Positions 30,801 to 42,219 are shown, counted from the stretch's first letter. The stretch: 64,000 nucleotides of DNA from Haliclystus octoradiatus (GCA_916610825.1 OU744446.1:38664261-38728260), one strand, 5' to 3'. Numbers and translations are program-made. The notes: generated from the letters alone by a model not told the origin.

Positions 30801-33800
30801 TATCCTTGGGTTATTATCAAACAAGCTGCAACATTCTCATTGCTATCATTATATCATTAAAACCTTACAGATAGATGCAAGGAGTGATCGCACTGGTGAA
30901 GTGGTATTCAAAGATAATTTAAATTCTGCCATTGCTGGTATTATGAATGCAGATTATCGCATGACAGGAGGCGATGAGCTAGTTGTCTGCTCTATGGATG
31001 GGGAAGGTAACTGTTTTTGTTTTCTTTGTATTTTTACTTTGTTTACAACTATATCGATATGTCTTTATGATTTCATATTCATTAATATACAATGTCGTTT
31101 TTAACCAATACGAAAAAACAGTACTGGAGTTCATCAACAGCTCATGGCCAGTTCATGGACGTTAAATAGCCCCAATTTTCATGAACTGTTCATGAACTTC
31201 TGAACTGTTTTTTACACAGGCTGTGTAGTGTTTAAGCTGTTGGACATGTGCCCGAAGGGTCATGAGTTTCATCCCTGGCAGAAGCACGATTGGTTGGCGT
31301 CAGGGGGAGCATCTGGTCATTAAGCTCCCTGATGCTTCAAAATACTAACCAACTAACCAACCACCCCAATGAAAACAAAACTACTAGCTTACCCGGTTTG
31401 TAGAAAAACGTTAAAATCCAGAAAAAGGTATTCAGTACTACATCCGTGATAAAGTTCACAGGCTTATAGCTCCCAAGGTTTCTTTCACTGATTGACATGT
31501 AGCTGTTTATACAGGGGGTTGTCTAATTTCTATGCTAGGAGTAATGTTTATGGTGTATTTTCAGTTAGAGGATATCAACCAAAAGGGGAGGATTCTAGAG
31601 AACCACTGCTGGATATTACGGCTGATCAAGAACTATTACGAGAACTAACACAAAAGAAACAAGCGCTTTTACTTGAGATCAAAAATTATAAAGAGAATGA
31701 AAAGGTGAAAATATTTATTGAAATAACACTTTATATTGGAAAGTTCAATACAGGCAAACAGTTCCCTATGTTGGAAACCCGTTAAGGAAGGAAAGTTCTA
31801 AATTCCAAGGCTGCATTTATTAATGAAGAGGGTTGCTGTTATTTTAATAATCAAGGAAATAAAACTCTAATTTCATGACTTCACTGAAGATTTATAGTTT
31901 TCAACATATCAAACAAAATTTCAGAAGATTGAGGTCTCAATGTATTGATGGGTAAACACTACAACTGGAGATCCAAAGCCTGGTTTAGGTTGCCTTATGC
32001 TTTCTCATTTAGAAGACAATGCTAAATCTAAGTTGATATTAGTGCACTTAGTAGGTTACATACTGTCAGTACCCTCAGCTAGCCATTGTATCTATATATC
32101 TGGTGTCATAGAATACACAAACACTTCAACTATTGCCACCCATCCATCGCATTTTGAAAAGGAAATCGGTACAGCATTAAACATACTTCTCTTACATTTG
32201 CAATGTTGTTTGCAGAACCATCTACCCCACACTGACACACTGAGTTACCTTCAATATCAATAATAAAAAGCATTTTAAATTCTCGTAATGAATAGATCAA
32301 TATAGCTTGCACTAGATCAAAAACTATTTAGTAGACGTTATCTAAATTACGTAAATAACATCTTCTGGTCTATGACGCAGGCTAATTGTAAGATAAAAGT
32401 CATATTACAGAATTGAAGAAGAACAAAAGCCTGATCCAAACGTACTAAAATATACTGAAGTTACAGCATTTTACCAAGACAAAAAAAGATCCAGCCTTTG
32501 CAAGCTGACCATCTACCTGGCATTTTATTTGAAGTCTTTTTATTCTGCAGATGAGTTCAGAGACTAATCTCCATCAAGATCCAATGGTAGGTGTCATACC
32601 AGCCAACACTCAACTTCAAACATCGTTACTTGTTATCTCTGGTGATGATCAAATGCAATCGCATGTTGAACTGACCATTCAGGTAGGCCTACTGTCAATA
32701 TACCATCGCTATCATCGTTGTTTATGTAGTAGCATGGCAATTTACTTGAATGATGCAGCTTGTATCCTGTTTTGAAATAACCTTTTTAATACATTGTTTG
32801 TTGCTATATGGTAGATAGAAAAAAGGCGTCATATCCACATTGATGCTCAATAATTGAGCGATTGATGCTCTGATGCATGTCTTGTCCTCGTCAACGGACT
32901 CAACAGCTTCGGTAAATAGCCATGAAACTATGGTCTGATAAAATAGTCTACTTTCTTAGATTCTTCAAAATTTCTTAGCTTTATATCCAACATTTTGCCT
33001 TTTTCTTCTGAACCTTTCTAGCCTTCTGCAGACCACATTTTGTAGTTCCCAGATTTTGTCTGACCCTGCATCCAACTGATGATTAAATTGTGTAGGCTCC
33101 TCCAGAAATCAGAAATAAGATATGTTTAACTTGTGTATAATGTTGTGTTTGTTATCTACAGACAACCAATGACGTAATTATCAAAGCTGTCATCATATTT
33201 GCCGAAGGAATTTTTGATGGTGAAAGCTTTGTTGTTCACCCACCAATTAACGCTTTAACGGATGTCGTCAGAGTTCCAATTTACCCACCAAAAGACGCAC
33301 CAGTAGATCTTCACATCAAAGCTTTGGTTGGGAGAAAAACAAGGTTTGTACTGTCTTGCTTGTTTGTTTTATATTTATAACTCTTTTTGTTCGATGGGGA
33401 TTTTAACAAAATGTATTATTACTATTAAATTCATTTTGAAATGTTGGGAAATGTCCTTTACCTGTTTTGAATTAAATTTTACATTACACTTTTGTATTAT
33501 ACTGTATGCATTATTTGTATTATAGCTCACAATTTCACGTCTTTGAATTGTCTCGGCAACTTCCAAGGTAAACACATGTATATGAGAGTGCACTCACTCA
33601 ATGGTAGCTAAAACAGAGTTCATTTTGCGATCATCAGACAGTTTACTAAAAATTAAAAACATACCACTACACCTACTAATGCATACATTGACACAAGACA
33701 GTGAAACCTGTATATAACAGCCATCTAAGAGAAGTAAATAAATTGACCACCATAGACAGGTAGCCTTTATATACAGGTTTGATTCAATAGAAAATACTAT

Positions 33801-36800
33801 TATAGAATTAACAGAATTGACTGTATGCATCTCTATTATATTAATGCAAGCTTTTGTTATCGCAATTGCTGTTATCATAATTGTCGACGCGTCTATGTAT
33901 GCATTAATAGGAGTAGTGGTATGTTTTTATTTGTTTAGTAAACCGTCTGATGATCACAAGAGAGATGTGTGAAACTCTGAATAACAGAACAGTCGTTGCC
34001 CTATCTTTGTTTCAATTCTAATGATATTATAAAGTGACTAGATAATACTAACTATATTATCTATTATCTAATAGCAAAAACTAGTGCTCAGTGTCACTTA
34101 ACAAAACTATAATAAAAGGAATCAAAGACTACACATTTATAATTGTTACTATTAGTTTCATGCTTATGCAATCAATCAATCAATCATTACTGATTTTAGT
34201 TTATTTGTCTGATGATTGCGTAAGCATGAAACTATTAGTAACAATTATGAATGTGTAGTCTTTGACCCCTTTTATAATAATAACTATAAATTTATTGTAT
34301 TGTCTTTCATAAAACCAAAAATCATTACAAAAATAGAAGAATGTGATCTTGATCTGAATAATAATTTAGTCACAATTAAAATATGATATTCTAGTTTGCA
34401 TATGATAAACTACAGAAATTCTAATTCTGATTTTCTTTTGTTGTTAGGTTTTCTTTACTTGTTCCTTGTCCTACCAGTGACTATGCTGAGTCTGATTCAA
34501 ATGTAATTTTTGAAATAAGTGAAAGAGTTAATAGGGTGAGATTAATTTGTCTGTGAAAATCAAACGTTGCTTCACTATATGTCAGAAATATATTTGGTAA
34601 AATACCAGCAATGTCTTACCCACATTACTGAGTTAATTTTGCCTGAATTAAAACTGCATTTGACTTCAAATAAAACTTGAGTACACTTGAATTTTAACAC
34701 CAAACAATAGAGACGAGACGCAGCGAATCATGGCATTTCCAAAACACAAAACAAAATCAGTGCATGAAATGAAATTTTCTTTCGATACGCAAAGCAAAGG
34801 GAAAATGCGAAAAAAGCAATCTTGTCAAGTAAAACTATTTACAATTATCTATCCGATGATGTTATTTTCATTCCTTTGGTTTCGAAATCGCTGAGAAAAT
34901 TGCAAAACACCACTGTATCCACACATACACAAAGACATTAACATTAAAGTGACGTCAGACTCTATCAATCTAATTGGTTGATAAATATGTCTGGGGGAAC
35001 TCTATGATAAACATTAAATCTCATACCAACTATCTCATATTATTTGTTGAATAATTTATTATCCACATGCAGTAGTATCTATTGTTATTAAGCGTCATCA
35101 TTGTATTTCTTCCATTTGCATTTTGTGTGGATCTGAGAATTAAAATTGGATCCTGGTCCACATCCCGATTTGGGTCCAGCCAAATCATGAAGATCCTGCT
35201 GAATCCATGTCCAGGGAGCGCCTGCTAATTACAATACGTAATGACAATTGAATGGTTATTTGTCATTCATTTATTATAGGTTGTGATGTGGCTTAATCAG
35301 AATATATTACTCAAAGATGAAGCAGCTTCAGATTCTAATTCAATCAATTTGACATTTTTAGCATTGAGAACAGGACATCCTGTCACTTTTAAGATGTCAG
35401 AAAAAGGACAGGTGTGTGAATTAAGCAAATTTATATCATTTTTATTATCACAGACAGATATATGAAGACATCGCAGACATATTTTTGCGCATTATTATTA
35501 TACTACAGTCAAACCTGGTATAACGGTCACCTCTATACGGCGACCACCTGTCTATAGTGGTCACTCTTGCAATGTCTAAAATAGTATTTTCTATTGAATC
35601 AAACCTGTATATAAAGGCCACCTGCATATAATGGTCTATTTATCTACCTCTCGTAGCTGGCTGTTATATACAGCTTTCACTGTACTATAGTGTAACCTAA
35701 GTATAGCGGCAAGTTACGAGATTAGAGAATATTAGTCACTAAAGGGAGATGACAGTAGAGTTTTATTATTTGTATCATTATCAAGTGACCATTATAGACA
35801 GGTGGGTGCTCTATAGATAGACATATAGATCCAGGATCCTTATATAATTACCTTTATTTGCATATTTCCATTGTACAGCGTGATTCTCATAACTGATAAT
35901 CAAAAATTGCCAATAATTTTAATTGCATTTATCTGAATTTGCACTTACCCAAATTACTTAACAATTCAGAGTCAGGTTGCAGATTAACAAAGATTTCACT
36001 TACCAGAATTGCATTTTAAATGGGCAACGCTGTATTTGAATTCAGTTTATCAAAATGCATCATACCTATTGTCTATTCATTGTTGTAGTATTAACAATAG
36101 AGGAAAAGTAATATGCTCGCTATTGCTTTCAACTCTCTTAGTATAGGAACGTTGGAGGCGTATCACTGCTTTTGAAGTTTTTCAATAACCCGCAATTGTT
36201 AATATTTCAATTCTTCACTCTACTCCACTCTCCTCTCCCCCCTTTGCTACAATATCCCTGGAACTTACCTATTTTTAGCGATAATTGGTGGGTTTTATTT
36301 CCTTGGAGTAATGATTTGTGTGCCCTGTTTCCTGAAACATTGATCTATGACTGTGCTGATTGGATCTTCAATTTGTTAATGGAAATCTATTTCTTGCTAT
36401 TTCCTTACAAAACCTCATATATGCATTCATGAGCTTTCTGAATAGTTCATGCAAAGTACCCATGAACAGTTCACAAATTCATTTCATCGTTTCATGAACT
36501 GTTTATGGCGGTTTTACTTTCATGGCCTGTCAATGAACTGTTAATGAACTTTTTAAGGGCAAATATAATCAAAAATATTACAACTTATTTAATTTGTTTA
36601 CATGAATCAATATTATTGTACCGTCTTATTATGATTGTGTGTACCGGTATCAAATAGTCAAGTTAAATACCCATTCATGGTGTTCTATGATATGCCTAAC
36701 AGCTAGGTAGCTAATATTTTTTTGTGTCAGCTACTAATTGATCAAAGGGCTCCCTACATACTTGCCGTATTTATGAGATCTTGATTTTCTTTTATTGGTA

Positions 36801-39800
36801 ATATGTAACAGATTGTCATTAAGACAGATGACATGGAATTAGCTGGAGATATCATTCAAGCTCTGGCAAACTTCTTAGGCATCGAGGTTAGTGTGTAGGA
36901 ATACGGTGCTACTTTGTGTTTATTACTGGCTGTATGTAAGTGGAGGCTTTAATTTAATCAAATCTCCTTTTATTTTTTGCCCGTCAAATTCAATTGACAA
37001 AATATATCATATCATATCATATCAAGCTTACTCTTGAAAAAAAACGGTTCATGGACTGTTCATGGACTCATAAACTGTTTATCACAGGGTTGTATTATAT
37101 GAAGGTATTTCCAATAAGTTTAGGGGACAATTTTGAAATATTTTATAAATATTAATTTTTATGCAGCTCCTTATTTAACAAATCATATCTACAAAACCAA
37201 ATAAATTACAGTTTACAGAAGTATGTTTATTTGCATGCCCAATATCAAGTAGAAAACATGACTGTCTGATTCTCTGACTATTATTATGCCCAATTACATA
37301 CTTAATCAGTGCCATGCCCAATATCAAGTAGAAAACATGACTGTCTGATTCTCTGACTATTATTATGCCCAATTACATACTTAATCAGTGCCATGCCCAA
37401 TATCAAGTAGAAAACATGACTGTCTGATTCTCTGACTATTATTATGCCCAATTACATACTTAATCAGTGCCATGCCCAATATCAAGTAGAAAACATGACT
37501 GTCTGATTCTCTGACTATTATTATGCCCAATTACATACTTAATCAGTGCCATGCCCAATATCAAGTAGAAAACATGACTGTCTGATTCTCTGACTATTAT
37601 TATGCCCAATTACATAACTGATGATGTTCCAATTTCAGGATCTATCATCCACTGCACATTTCCCTGTTGTATTAGAAGACCTACGAGCACTCCTTACAAA
37701 GGTACGTTTTGCTCTTTGATGTTCCAAAAATCTTAACATATAAAAGAGAGTTGCTTCCAACTTATGTACGCTAGTAACTCTCCAGAATTCTCCATCAAAA
37801 TGCATGAAAGTAGTATCATTAGAATCACTGCTTTTTGATCTATGTTTTTATTTGGTTTTATTTTTGTTTTGTACTCTTTGTATCGAAACAGAATTTATCA
37901 ATCCACTTTGCGCTCATAAGTCAAAACTGCTATTAATCTTGAGGGATCTCTCCATTGATCTCCCCAATCCAAATTTGCCCACAATGAACCGTATTTTGTG
38001 TAGGGAAACTATCATTGAACCCCCTATACAAATTATGATTGAACGCAATAACGTGGGTAACAAACGATTTCGCATCATCCTCATGATCATCATCATTTAT
38101 TCAGGATTTGAATATTAGCTAAAAGCTTTTATTCACAAGGCTGATTTAAATATATAAATATATATCTCAAAAATCTTATTCAAACTTATTCGAATATCAG
38201 ACCATTAATTTTGATTTCAATTGACATGTATGGTTCACAATCCTTGATGCTGTCAAACCTAAAGCTTATGGAACACTTTAAAGATGGGAATTTTGGAACA
38301 AAATACTTTTATATTCTCTATGATATCTTCGTATTTTGTCATGTTAGGAATAATACTGTATTATAGATTATTGTGTTCAAACACTGATCACTTATTCAAG
38401 ATTTAGGTTAGCATGAAAATTAATTGTCAATCTACTATATCTATCACAATTCGAAGCACAAGTGCATTATTTTTTAACTTCTAGCAATTTAAATGTTCTG
38501 TTTTTATTTCAAATTTTACTCAGCAGAGCGGGTTCACTTCACTAGTTTGATATACACTAACCGCAATTCAGAACTTAGCAAATAACTCCTATTGTCCTAT
38601 TGTCTTTCAGGCTGATGACTTACATTTAGTAAGAGAGAAATTGACTGCAGAAATGGCGGATCATTCGAATCTTATTAGAAATTTACTAATCAGAGCTGAA
38701 GATGCAAGACTTATGGCGGATATGTAAGTTAATAAATCTACGTTTGATAAACTGATTTATTGACTCCGTCCTGGACTTTCTGGAGGACTGTTTCTCTCAT
38801 TCATTGAATGTCTCACTGATTACCATTGACCATAGACTTATTAGAACATCTAGACCGCTAACTTCTGACGTCACAGTGTCCGCTCGAAAACCATCGAAAA
38901 AACGAAATCCGCCATGTTGGCCTCACCACATTTTAAAACGCCATTTAAAATATTAGGAAACTAACAAATGGAGTGAGGGTAATAAGCTATTGTGAGCGCA
39001 ATTGAATACCGATCGTCATCAAATTTCAATAATTTGAAGATCATAGATTTTGCTAGACAATGGACGTGTTCAATCCGATTGGTAACCGAGAAATTAGCGA
39101 AAAAGTAGAGCGAACTACTTTCAGAGATATTGTTGTAAATATATTTAAAATTCAATTAATGATGTAAACATATTTCAAAGTATCTGAATCAATAGATAAT
39201 TATGATAGCGTGATTATTCATACAAATTGAAGTGTAATAATCTATTCAAATGTTACAAAAATTGCGTGTTCAGCTAATTAATACCCGTTAATTCATTTAC
39301 GTAGCTGCTAATCATGTCACCAATCGGATTGAACACATTCATTGTCTAGACAAATCTATGATCTTCAAATGATTGAAACTTGTTGACGATCAGTCTTCCA
39401 ATGCGCTCACAATAGCTTTTTTCCTTCACTCCATTTGCCAGTTTCCTAATATTGTAAATGGACTTTTGAAATGCTGGTGAGACCAACATGGCGGATATTC
39501 TTTGCGTTTTTCGAAATTTCGAGAAATTTTGGCGGACATTCGATTTTAGGTCTTGTTAATGGATGACGTCAGAAGTTAGATGTATCTAGATGTTCTAATA
39601 AGTCTATGCCATTGACTGACTGCTTGACTAACCAGATGAAGCCCTTATCTATTGCAGGCCTCGCTGAGAGCTCACTCCCTTACTGACTAGGCGTTGTAAG
39701 CCTCACTGATTGACTAACCCCTTGACTAACTAGATGAAGCACTTATTCAAGAACTTTAGACCGATATCAAACCTCACTTTTATCTCAAAATGTACTGAAA

Positions 39801-41283
39801 AAGCAGTTGCCTTTCAACTCAACGAACATCTTCATAACAATAACCTGAATGAACTATTCCAGTCTGCCTATAAGAAACATCATAGTACAGAAACAGCACT
39901 TCTTCGTGTTCAAAATGAAATCTTACGAGCACTTGATAGTCGAAGTTCTGTAATTCTACTCCTTTTAGATTTGTCTGCTGCATTTGACACTGTTGACCAT
40001 CAGATTCTATTATCACGACTATCATCCAGATTTGGAATTAAAGGTGCAGCTTTACAATGGTTTAAATCGTATCTCACTGATCGGAAGCAGTTTGTGCATA
40101 TAAATGATTCAAGATCTTCAATTAAAAAACTACACTGTGGAGTACCCCAAGGATCTGTCCTCGGACCAATTCTGTATCTTTTGTACACTTCCCCTATTGG
40201 TGATATCCTACGGAAGCATAATATTCCATTTCATTTGTATGCTGATGACATCCAATTATTTGTTACTTTTAAACCCTCTGTTGATGGTGAAATTCAGTCT
40301 GCCATTCATCAAATAGAAACTTGTGCTGCTGAAATTGATTCTTGGATGTCTGTTAATAAGTTAAAACTTAACAAAGATAAAACTGAACTTATACATCTTA
40401 CTTCCCGTTTCAGTCACTATCCAACAAAGTTTAATATCAACTTTAATGGTGAATACATCGCTCCTACTTCATCTGCACGTAATATTGGTGTTATTTTTGA
40501 TAAAGATTTGTCAATGGTTGAACATATTAATTCAGTTTGCAAGTCATCTTTTTACAATCTACGTCGTATTTCGAAAATTAGAAGGTACCTTGATATGGGG
40601 ACAACCAAGATTTTAGTCCATGCATTTATTACATCAAAATTGGACAATTGTAACTCCCTATATTATGGTCTACCAAAATATCTAATAAAGAAATTACAAC
40701 GCATTCAAAATGCAGCAGCTAAACTTGTAATGTGCGCTAACAAATATGATCATGTATCACCTCTTTTATATTCACTTCATTGGCTTCCAGTTGAGCAACG
40801 CATCATCTTCAAAGTTTTATTATTGACTTACAAATGTTTACATAATCTTGCTCCGAATTATTTGAAAGAACTTTTAACTCCTTACAAACCTCAACGCTGT
40901 CTTCGATCATCATCAGAAACTTTATTAACTGTAGTTTCAAGCAATTTAAAATCCTATGGAGATAAGGCATTTTCAGTGGCGGCACCTATTTTGTGGAACA
41001 AGTTACCGGAAGTAGTTAGATGTAGTGCATCACTAGATGTGTTCAAAAGTAAATTGAAAACACATTTGTTTTGTGTAGCTTTTGGCAGTTAATAACTCAA
41101 CTTTATTTTATTGACACTATATTTTAGGCACATAAATGTGTATTAATCATTATCGTTTACTTTTACTTTTTAATTTTACTAAAGTTCGAAACTAATATGA
41201 TGTTAATTGTAAATTTTTATTTATTTTTTTTTACACTTAGATATTGTAAAGCGCTTAGAGCAAATGATATAGGCGCTATAAAA

Positions 41284-41316
<33 letters not shown>

Positions 41317-42219
41317 TTGTAGACCTCACTGACTGACTCACTCCTAGACTCACTAGGACTCCCTCATTCACTGCAGGCCACGTGACTTGCAAGCTGACCT
41401 CTGTGAAGTTTGATGGGCTAAATGAAAGACTCACTCACTAGACGGCTCATCTTGAAGCTTCTACTGACTGGTTCACTCTAATGAAAAACTCAATTGCTGG
41501 TTGATAACTGATCCATGTGCAATGCATATAGATTAGCCATAATAAGGTTCTGTCACGTGTCGTCTGATTATTAATGGAAATGTTTTGTTTTCTTTGCTGT
41601 CTCAGGAAGAACATGCGTAAAGGTTATATGGAGTTATTTGATCTTAATCGTGATCTCATAAATGGATATCGGATTCGTAGTAATAATCATGACGAACTAC
41701 TATCTTGTTTAAAGACAGTTAACCAAACAATCCAACGAGCTGGAAAGTTAAGAGGTAGGATCTCAGGTTGCTATTATTGATATGTAACTATTTTAGAATA
41801 GATGTTTAAAGTGCTAGCTAGGGGACAGCTGGACTTCTATGCCCCCGCTAACTTTCTCGGTTAGAAACTAGCTGTTGCTGGAATGCCTTTACCCTGCGCG
41901 CAGACCTACTGTTTTCCTTCGTCAAGCGCAGAAAACATCTTGACGAAACAGTAGGTCTGCACGCAGGCTAGAATACCCTGAAAGGAGATAAATGTCTAAC
42001 TTGCTTAAATGTTTACATCTTATGGAGTCAGCTCTTCTTTAAAAGCCTCTTACTACATCTAATAAATTTGAGTTGGAATTATTGTAATTTCCTAAAGTTT
42101 TTCCTATTTGCATTTCAGTTGGTAAATCCAAATCGCACGTCATAGCATCTTGCCGTAATGCTATCAAATCTAACAACGTCAATGCCTTAGTAAAGATTAT
42201 ACAAGTTGGGTCATGTTAA
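23112..42219 (+). CDS. BBS2: BBS2, BBSome subunit
   Basis: Core subunit of the BBSome, the coat that carries membrane proteins in and out of cilia. Nineteen exons: 23112-23228, 24252-24464, 25530-25655, 26503-26565, 27570-27647, 28515-28619, 29148-29234, 30871-31006, 31565-31704, 32551-32682, 33162-33343, 33526-33567, 34448-34535, 35280-35411, 36812-36886, 37639-37701, 38611-38723, 41606-41754, 42119-42219, totalling 2142 nt (713 aa; 721 in human). The N-terminal beta-propeller carries [53 protein letters not shown] and [10 protein letters not shown] coiled coil follows ([18 protein letters not shown]), then the GAE-like and platform region ([19 protein letters not shown]) and C-terminal helices ([31 protein letters not shown]). 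All phases close. Introns hold MITEs, SINEs, a minisatellite and a reverse-transcriptase element. Confidence 0.97.
23443..23580. repeat. Perfect 54-bp inverted repeat, 30-bp loop
   Basis: 23443-23496 and 23527-23580 are exact reverse complements, with arms containing gtagtcagaaatcagacaat. It lies in BBS2 intron 1. The right arm's core resembles the 79-bp minisatellite unit at 37236-37615. Confidence 0.95.
23672..23848 (-). mobile_element. Intact MITE of the TA-flanked 177-bp family (reverse)
   Basis: 177 bp, CAGTCAAACCTGTATATAAC to ACAGGTTTGACTG, TA on both flanks. Only about 90 bp downstream of the 54-bp inverted repeat, in BBS2 intron 1. Confidence 0.9.
27763..27837 (+). mobile_element. 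SINE 3' tail with (GAT)n
   Basis: agctccaagcttatcagac, then ctgaataaatgatgatgatg and a run of GAT. It matches the 3' part of the SINEs at 28800 and 31218 (aagcttacctggtttgtgga). The 5' body is missing. Confidence 0.5.
27911..28100. repeat. TTCATGAAC-rich dispersed repeat
   Basis: Repeated ctcatgaactt, gttcatgaactttaagag and atgaactt motifs in BBS2 intron 5. A diverged copy of the family seen most completely at 62549-62730. Confidence 0.55.
28218..28345 (+). repeat. Dispersed repeat shared with 6690-6790
   Basis: acctgctggtgttacaggga, agatatactaagagttact and gatacaacagacac match the earlier copy with indels. It is in BBS2 intron 5. Confidence 0.5.
28800..28978 (+). mobile_element. tRNA-derived SINE (family A)
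   Basis: The tRNA-like head has an A-box-like agtagtggctagggcattgg and B-box ggttcaatccc with normal spacing. The body includes aaaatactaacaaaataacc and the tail aagcttacctggtttgtgga. The second copy at 31218-31420 shares head, body and tail. It sits in BBS2 intron 6. Confidence 0.75.
29365..30261. mobile_element. 897-bp hAT-like element, AGTAAC-rich termini
   Basis: Starts CAGGGATGTTAGTAACGATT and ends AAGTAACTTTAACATCCCTG, with perfect 8-bp target duplications tatatagt (29357-29364, 30262-30269). Both subterminal regions are dense in gtaactagttac motifs in alternating orientation. The interior has only short ORFs, so it is non-autonomous or internally deleted. It occupies BBS2 intron 7. 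Confidence 0.9.
31111..31216. repeat. TTCATGAAC-family element
   Basis: aaaaaacagtactggagttc at the left and gaacttctgaactgtttttt at the right form imperfect inverted ends around atggacgttaaatagcccc. It abuts the SINE at 31218. Confidence 0.65.
31218..31420 (+). mobile_element. tRNA-derived SINE (family A)
   Basis: Shares gtgcccgaagggtcatgagt-to-ccctggcagaagcac head structure, caaaatactaaccaactaac and gcttacccggtttgtag with the copy at 28800. The B box (gagtttcatccc) is weakened. BBS2 intron 8. Confidence 0.7.
33629..33954. repeat. Inverted-repeat element split by a MITE
   Basis: The left arm (about 33629-33690, gatcatcagacagtttacta) pairs with the right arm (about 33890-33954, tagtaaaccgtctgatgatc) over about 60 bp with few mismatches. 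A shortened 177-bp-family MITE (33699-33823) sits between them, so it probably inserted later into the palindrome. BBS2 intron 12. Confidence 0.75.
33699..33823 (-). mobile_element. Internally deleted MITE of the TA-flanked family (125 bp)
   Basis: CAGTGAAACCTGTATATAAC at the left end and aattgactg at the right. About 50 bp of the second half are missing after aaaatactattatag. Confidence 0.8.
34111..34276. repeat. Inverted repeat, arms about 64 bp
   Basis: atcaaagactacacatttat...tttcatgcttatgcaatca pairs with tgattgcgtaagcatgaaac...gtgtagtctttgac with a few substitutions and a loop of about 38 bp. BBS2 intron 12, 150 bp after the MITE-bearing inverted repeat. Confidence 0.75.
35506..35682 (+). 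mobile_element. Intact MITE of the TA-flanked 177-bp family
   Basis: CAGTCAAACCTGGTATAACG to acagctttcactg, TA on both flanks, 177 bp. A further fragment (accattatagacaggtggg) lies near 35787. BBS2 intron 14. Confidence 0.9.
36421..36556. repeat. TTCATGAAC-rich dispersed repeat
   Basis: Several atgaacagttca and ttcatgaactgtttatggcg motifs in BBS2 intron 14. A decayed copy of the 62549-62730 family. Confidence 0.55.
37034..37090. repeat. Short TTCATGAAC-family fragment
   Basis: ggttcatggactgttcatgg followed by actcataaactgtttatcac, upstream of the minisatellite in BBS2 intron 15. Confidence 0.45.
37236..37615. repeat. 79-bp minisatellite, 4.8 near-identical units
   Basis: The start tgcccaatatcaagtagaaa recurs at 37236, 37315, 37394, 37473 and 37552, exactly 79 bp apart, with no differences seen by eye until the last unit breaks off. 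It ends about 23 bp before BBS2 exon 16 (37639), occupying the usual branch-point region of that intron. Confidence 0.97.
38072..38110 (-). mobile_element. SINE 3' tail fragment (reverse)
   Basis: catcatcctcatgatcatca then catttattcagg, the reverse complement of the SINE tail seen at 27763 and 45264. Confidence 0.45.
38831..39608. mobile_element. 778-bp foldback element with 8-bp target duplication
   Basis: The ends are exact 24-bp inverted repeats starting CATAGACTTATTAGAACATC, within arms of about 250 bp that stay alignable (for example attgtgagcgcaattg against its partner). Perfect 8-bp duplications ccattgac flank it (38823-38830, 39609-39616). hAT-like by target size. It lies in BBS2 intron 17. 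Confidence 0.93.
39747..41314 (+). mobile_element. 5'-truncated L2/CR1-like non-LTR retrotransposon
   Basis: The 3' portion of a LINE encodes most of a reverse transcriptase, followed by a 3'UTR and the terminal motif gtaaagcgcttagagcaaat before a (TTA)n tail at 41286-41314. It inserted into a decayed tgactgactcactc-rich stretch in BBS2 intron 17, in the same sense as BBS2. The endonuclease and the N-terminal RT part are missing, as expected of 5' truncation. Confidence 0.88.
39752..41092 (+). CDS. Reverse transcriptase, C-terminal open fragment
   Basis: About 446 uninterrupted codons of a LINE RT. Motif order: [23 protein letters not shown], catalytic [33 protein letters not shown], catalytic YADD (40238-40249), then the thumb and the conserved C-terminal block [20 protein letters not shown] and [10 protein letters not shown]. 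It matches the L2/CR1/Rex1 assemblage. The in-frame ATG at 39734 lies in flanking DNA and is not a native start. No stops or frameshifts are present, so the copy is young. It cannot transpose alone because it lacks the 5' half. Confidence 0.9.
   Translation, partial: NFRPISNLTFISKCTEKAVAFQLNEHLHNNNLNELFQSAYKKHHSTETALLRVQNEILRALDSRSSVILLLLDLSAAFDTVDHQILLSRLSSRFGIKGAALQWFKSYLTDRKQFVHINDSRSSIKKLHCGVPQGSVLGPILYLLYTSPIGDILRKHNIPFHLYADDIQLFVTFKPSVDGEIQSAIHQIETCAAEIDSWMSVNKLKLNKDKTELIHLTSRFSHYPTKFNINFNGEYIAPTSSARNIGVIFDKDLSMVEHINSVCKSSFYNLRRISKIRRYLDMGTTKILVHAFITSKLDNCNSLYYGLPKYLIKKLQRIQNAAAKLVMCANKYDHVSPLLYSLHWLPVEQRIIFKVLLLTYKCLHNLAPNYLKELLTPYKPQRCLRSSSETLLTVVSSNLKSYGDKAFSVAAPILWNKLPEVVRCSASLDVFKSKLKTHLFCVAFGS
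41893..41968. repeat. GC-rich inverted repeat in BBS2 intron 18
   Basis: cctgcgcgcagacctactgt and its near-exact reverse complement (acagtaggtctgcacgcagg) separated by about 30 bp. It stands out from the AT-rich intron. Origin unknown. Confidence 0.65.

Noticed and set aside
31997-32263. 88-codon frame in BBS2 intron 9
   Set aside because: Composition and lack of splice context look non-coding; no family recognised.
37236-37615. CRISPR array
   Set aside because: The whole 79-bp unit repeats without variable spacers, and the host is an animal; it is a minisatellite.
37804-38118. 104-codon frame in BBS2 intron 16
   Set aside because: AT-driven hydrophobic residues and a SINE tail at its end; no homology recognised.
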